A stretch of 14,006 nucleotides of DNA, taken from the NCBI GenBank assembly GCA_015233485.1, contig JADFXO010000068.1, forward strand, positions 1 through 14,006, read 5' to 3'. This DNA is from Nitrospirota bacterium. GTDB lineage: Bacteria; Nitrospirota; Thermodesulfovibrionia; Thermodesulfovibrionales; Magnetobacteriaceae. The first letter of the stretch is position 1, and each line of letters starts with the position of its first letter. The notes under the pieces were generated by a model. The model was not told where the DNA came from. It made no database searches and worked only from the letters and a program-made list of their open reading frames with translations. Positions 12,366-14,006 of this stretch are shown piece by piece. Both the position numbers and the translations under genes were made by a program.

Positions 12366-12738
12366 CGTGTGCAACCAATTGCAGGTTGATGTTTCTGAAG
12401 TACAAAACCCGGATGCTGTTTGCAGGATCAGAAAGATTGCTATTCCAGCATGTCTTACCACAAGACCGCTTGTGGTTGGTGATACCGAACAGTGCGAATT
12501 ACTCCACGCACTTGAAAATGCCGTAGATGCAATAGTAGCTGAATACGAATTTGACGAAGATGGCGGTCCTCTTATCGAGTATGAAGTGGAGATCAATTTT
12601 TCTGGAAGTAAGAGGATAACAGTAAGGGCAAGAAGCGAAGGAGAGGCAGAAGAAATGGCGAAAGACGATCTTGATGTTGATTTGACTGAGTATGAGATTG
12701 AATATTCAAGGATTGTCAGCAAGAAGAGGTTAGAATGA
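12358..12738 (+). CDS. 126-aa acidic hypothetical protein
   Basis: ATG 12358 (MNNVCNQLQVDVSEV), with AAGGG SD six bases upstream, is preferred to TTG 12352. The first codons contain the 15-base repeat shared with 631-645. The C-terminal half (YEVEINFSGSKRITVRARSE, GEAEEMAKDDLDVDL) is a beta-strand plus 'A.s.geAee.a' pattern common in small phage proteins that modulate host processes, such as DpnD/PcfM-like ones; that link is loose. Two Cys lie near residues 22 and 32. Overlaps the next gene by four bases (ATGA). Confidence 0.75.
   Translation: MNNVCNQLQVDVSEVQNPDAVCRIRKIAIPACLTTRPLVVGDTEQCELLHALENAVDAIVAEYEFDEDGGPLIEYEVEINFSGSKRITVRARSEGEAEEMAKDDLDVDLTEYEIEYSRIVSKKRLE
12369..12385. repeat. 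copy of the GTGCAACCAATTGCA repeat
   Basis: GTGCAACCAATTGCAGG matches 631-645 over 15 bases. Its last 12 bases match 609-620. It lies a few codons into the gene at 12358, about 50 bases downstream of promoter P4, a position where a bound repressor or an RNA hairpin could affect expression. Confidence 0.5.
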
Positions 12739-13100
12739 GCGAAACCGACGAATTAAAAAACAAGCTCGAACAGGCGATAGCCCTTGCCGATAGTGTCCAT
12801 AATTTATTCATTTTAATAAAGAAGCAAAGAGAAAAAGGGCGAATAAACCTAAAACTTTATGGGGAAGTTTCTGATGCCATAGGAGTTTTTAACGGTATGG
12901 TTAAAGGTTTAAATGAAGATATTTCCGAAGAAAAAGAAGAGTATACGCAGGAGCTTTGTTCGTTTGCTGAAAGTATGGATGCTATTGAACTCCCTGACCG
13001 AGAGGTTCTGGAGTATAGTGATAATGTTCTTGAAATGCTGATAGTAAAAATAGAGGGCGATATAGAAAGATCAAAAAGATTTTTAACGAAGGAGGAGTAG
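12735..13100 (+). CDS. 121-aa coiled-coil protein related to that at 7258
   Basis: ATG 12735 overlaps the previous stop. Predicted almost wholly helical. IGVFNGMVKG and, 50 residues later, VKIEGDIERSKRFL match the two conserved blocks of the 70-aa protein at 7258, so the pair are relatives with an insertion here or a deletion there. It ends at TAG 13098-13100, immediately followed in the same frame by the ATG of the next gene; AAGGAGGAG just before the TAG is that gene's SD. No function recognised. Confidence 0.75.
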   Translation: MSETDELKNKLEQAIALADSVHNLFILIKKQREKGRINLKLYGEVSDAIGVFNGMVKGLNEDISEEKEEYTQELCSFAESMDAIELPDREVLEYSDNVLEMLIVKIEGDIERSKRFLTKEE

Positions 13101-14006
13101 ATGTTTACCAAGTATACTGAAGGGTTTATGATCGAAAAAAGCTTGAGTCAGGTCGAAGACGAAATCGACAAAGTTTCTGTTCAATGCAGTGATGCGGTTC
13201 TCGACACTCTTGATTTCAGTTACGATGGGAACTCCCTTTCAATGAAGGGTATTGACGGGTCTTTTGGGTTCACGGAAACCGGACTCGATCAGTTTGGGCG
13301 ATTTCTTGGCGTCAAGGCACACTTTTTCAAACGACTAAAACCTGAAACGAGAAAAGCGGTTTTTGACGATGTTTTGGTTGACGCGCACGACATTCAGGAA
13401 GTTGCCAAGGTAAGGTTATATGACACCAATATTCGAGCTGTTCTTGGCTCGCATTATACGCCGATTTCCGGAAAGCTTCTTATTCGACAGCTTAAAGATG
13501 CTGGATTTGAGGAAAAGAGCCTATCTCTTCGATGTTTTGCCGACTACGAAAGTACGGAGCTTATTGTTATTGGAAAAGAAAAGATAGCTACCCTTCAGGA
13601 CAGAGACCTTTTCCCCGGCCTGATTATGAGAAATGATGTTGTCGGAAGAGAGTCTGCGTCGATCAGATGCTTTCTTTCTTCGAGTAATGGTTGGGGTGTT
13701 ATTTTCCCGATAGCCCATAAACACAGCTTCAATTTCAATCACACCAAGCGTATTGAGGAAAGGGTTTCCGAAGGAATTGCCGTTGCTGTTGATCGGCTCG
13801 TTGACTGGTTTGCAAATTCTGGCGAACAGATAGTTATTCTTTCCAGCACTGAAGCTTTGGAAAAGGAGCGTCTTTCCCATGTTTTAAAAAAAATTACCTT
13901 CCCCCTTTCAACAATTTCGATATTTCTCTGGTTCAACTTCAACCCACGCGACTTGGCAATTCCACGCATTTTGATATTGTGCTCCTTGCTTCCGGTAAAA
14001 TGAAGT
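13101..14006 (+). CDS. DUF932-like phage protein, frame changes near the 3' end; runs off window
   Basis: ATG 13101 with a very strong SD (AAGGAGG). Residues 1-264 contain SFGFTETGLDQFGRFLGVKA, FFKRLKPETRK, DTNIRAVLGSHYTPISGKLL and GLIMRNDVVGRESASIRCFL, the 'iRAvLs..Y.pi.n' and 'G.i.rNdevG..s' order I associate with DUF932-like phage proteins. After residue 264 the 0-frame tail (ITFPLSTISIFLWFNFN) looks out of frame. The -1 frame from A8 (13886-13893) reads NYLPPFNNFDISLVQLQP and on to FDIVLLASGKMK at the window edge. The 0-frame stop is TGA 14001-14003. A frameshift, natural or artefactual, is likely. Function of the family is not firmly known. Confidence 0.65.
13883..13893 (+). other. candidate -1 ribosomal slippery site
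   Basis: In the 0 frame the codons are GTT TTA AAA AAA ATT. T-TTA-AAA fits the X-XXY-YYZ heptamer for -1 frameshifting, and A-AAA-AAA overlaps it. The frame that looks coding downstream is exactly -1. Alternatively a one-base slip in the run of eight A has occurred in the genome or assembly. No clear stimulatory stem was found in the short sequence left. Confidence 0.4.

Noticed and set aside
1..14006. CRISPR array, tRNA, rRNA or insertion sequence
   Set aside because: No regularly spaced repeats, cloverleaf-like sequence, transposase motif or terminal inverted repeats were seen by eye; a tRNA scan was not possible.

Overview
The window looks like an accessory/early region of a tailed-phage (or prophage) genome. 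Every convincing gene is on the + strand. Genes are small and tightly packed, often with ATGA start/stop overlaps, and most have good Shine-Dalgarno (SD) sequences. Several proteins resemble small families known mainly from phages: a DUF7352-like protein, a small basic protein with an AD..N..RL..FP core, a 'SW..F.G' protein at 7659, and a DUF932-like protein. No virion, lysis, integrase, tRNA or rRNA gene was seen. The DNA is A+T-rich. Four near-identical sigma70-type promoters (TTGACA-N17-TATATT) suggest a host whose housekeeping polymerase uses E. coli-like boxes; the host cannot be named.

Region 1 (1-2758) holds a phage hypothetical gene, then three diverged Cys-rich paralogues (657, 1118, 2009) with a DUF7352-like gene among them. 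It ends in a damaged patch: an in-frame TAG with coding-like sequence beyond it, and a small gene frameshifted by a perfect 17-bp tandem duplication.

Region 2 (2759-7218) starts at a promoter and runs through about 15 small genes: Cys-rich and zinc-ribbon proteins, two membrane proteins, a stand-alone topoisomerase-type zinc finger, and a 302-aa protein ending in a 'RGHWRNQ...WIKPY' motif. One small gene here (3410) has an in-frame TAA followed by family-like sequence.

Region 3 (7221-12184) starts at a second promoter that gives an almost leaderless message. It contains an L7/L12-C-terminal-like mini-protein, another zinc ribbon, and a Ski2/Hel308-like helicase split in two. The N-half (zinc finger plus motifs I to V) ends at TLAYGLNL. 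The C-half begins ARRVV, carries motif VI and has its own SD. A QueC-like PP-loop protein, a 28-aa ORF and a 145-aa protein lie between them. The break removes almost nothing from the helicase.

Region 4 (12171-14006) begins with a promoter reading into a strong hairpin terminator about 35 nt past the expected start site, so probably an ~80-nt small RNA. A fourth promoter follows, then a 12-codon leaderless ORF coupled to the next gene, a coiled-coil protein related to the one at 7258, and a DUF932-like gene. The last changes to the -1 frame at a T-TTA-AAA-AAA-A tract near the window's end.

Two themes stand out. One is the split helicase around a QueC-like gene. The other is an unusual number of interrupted reading frames, which could be decay, recoding or assembly error. 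Family assignments come from motif memory, not a database search.
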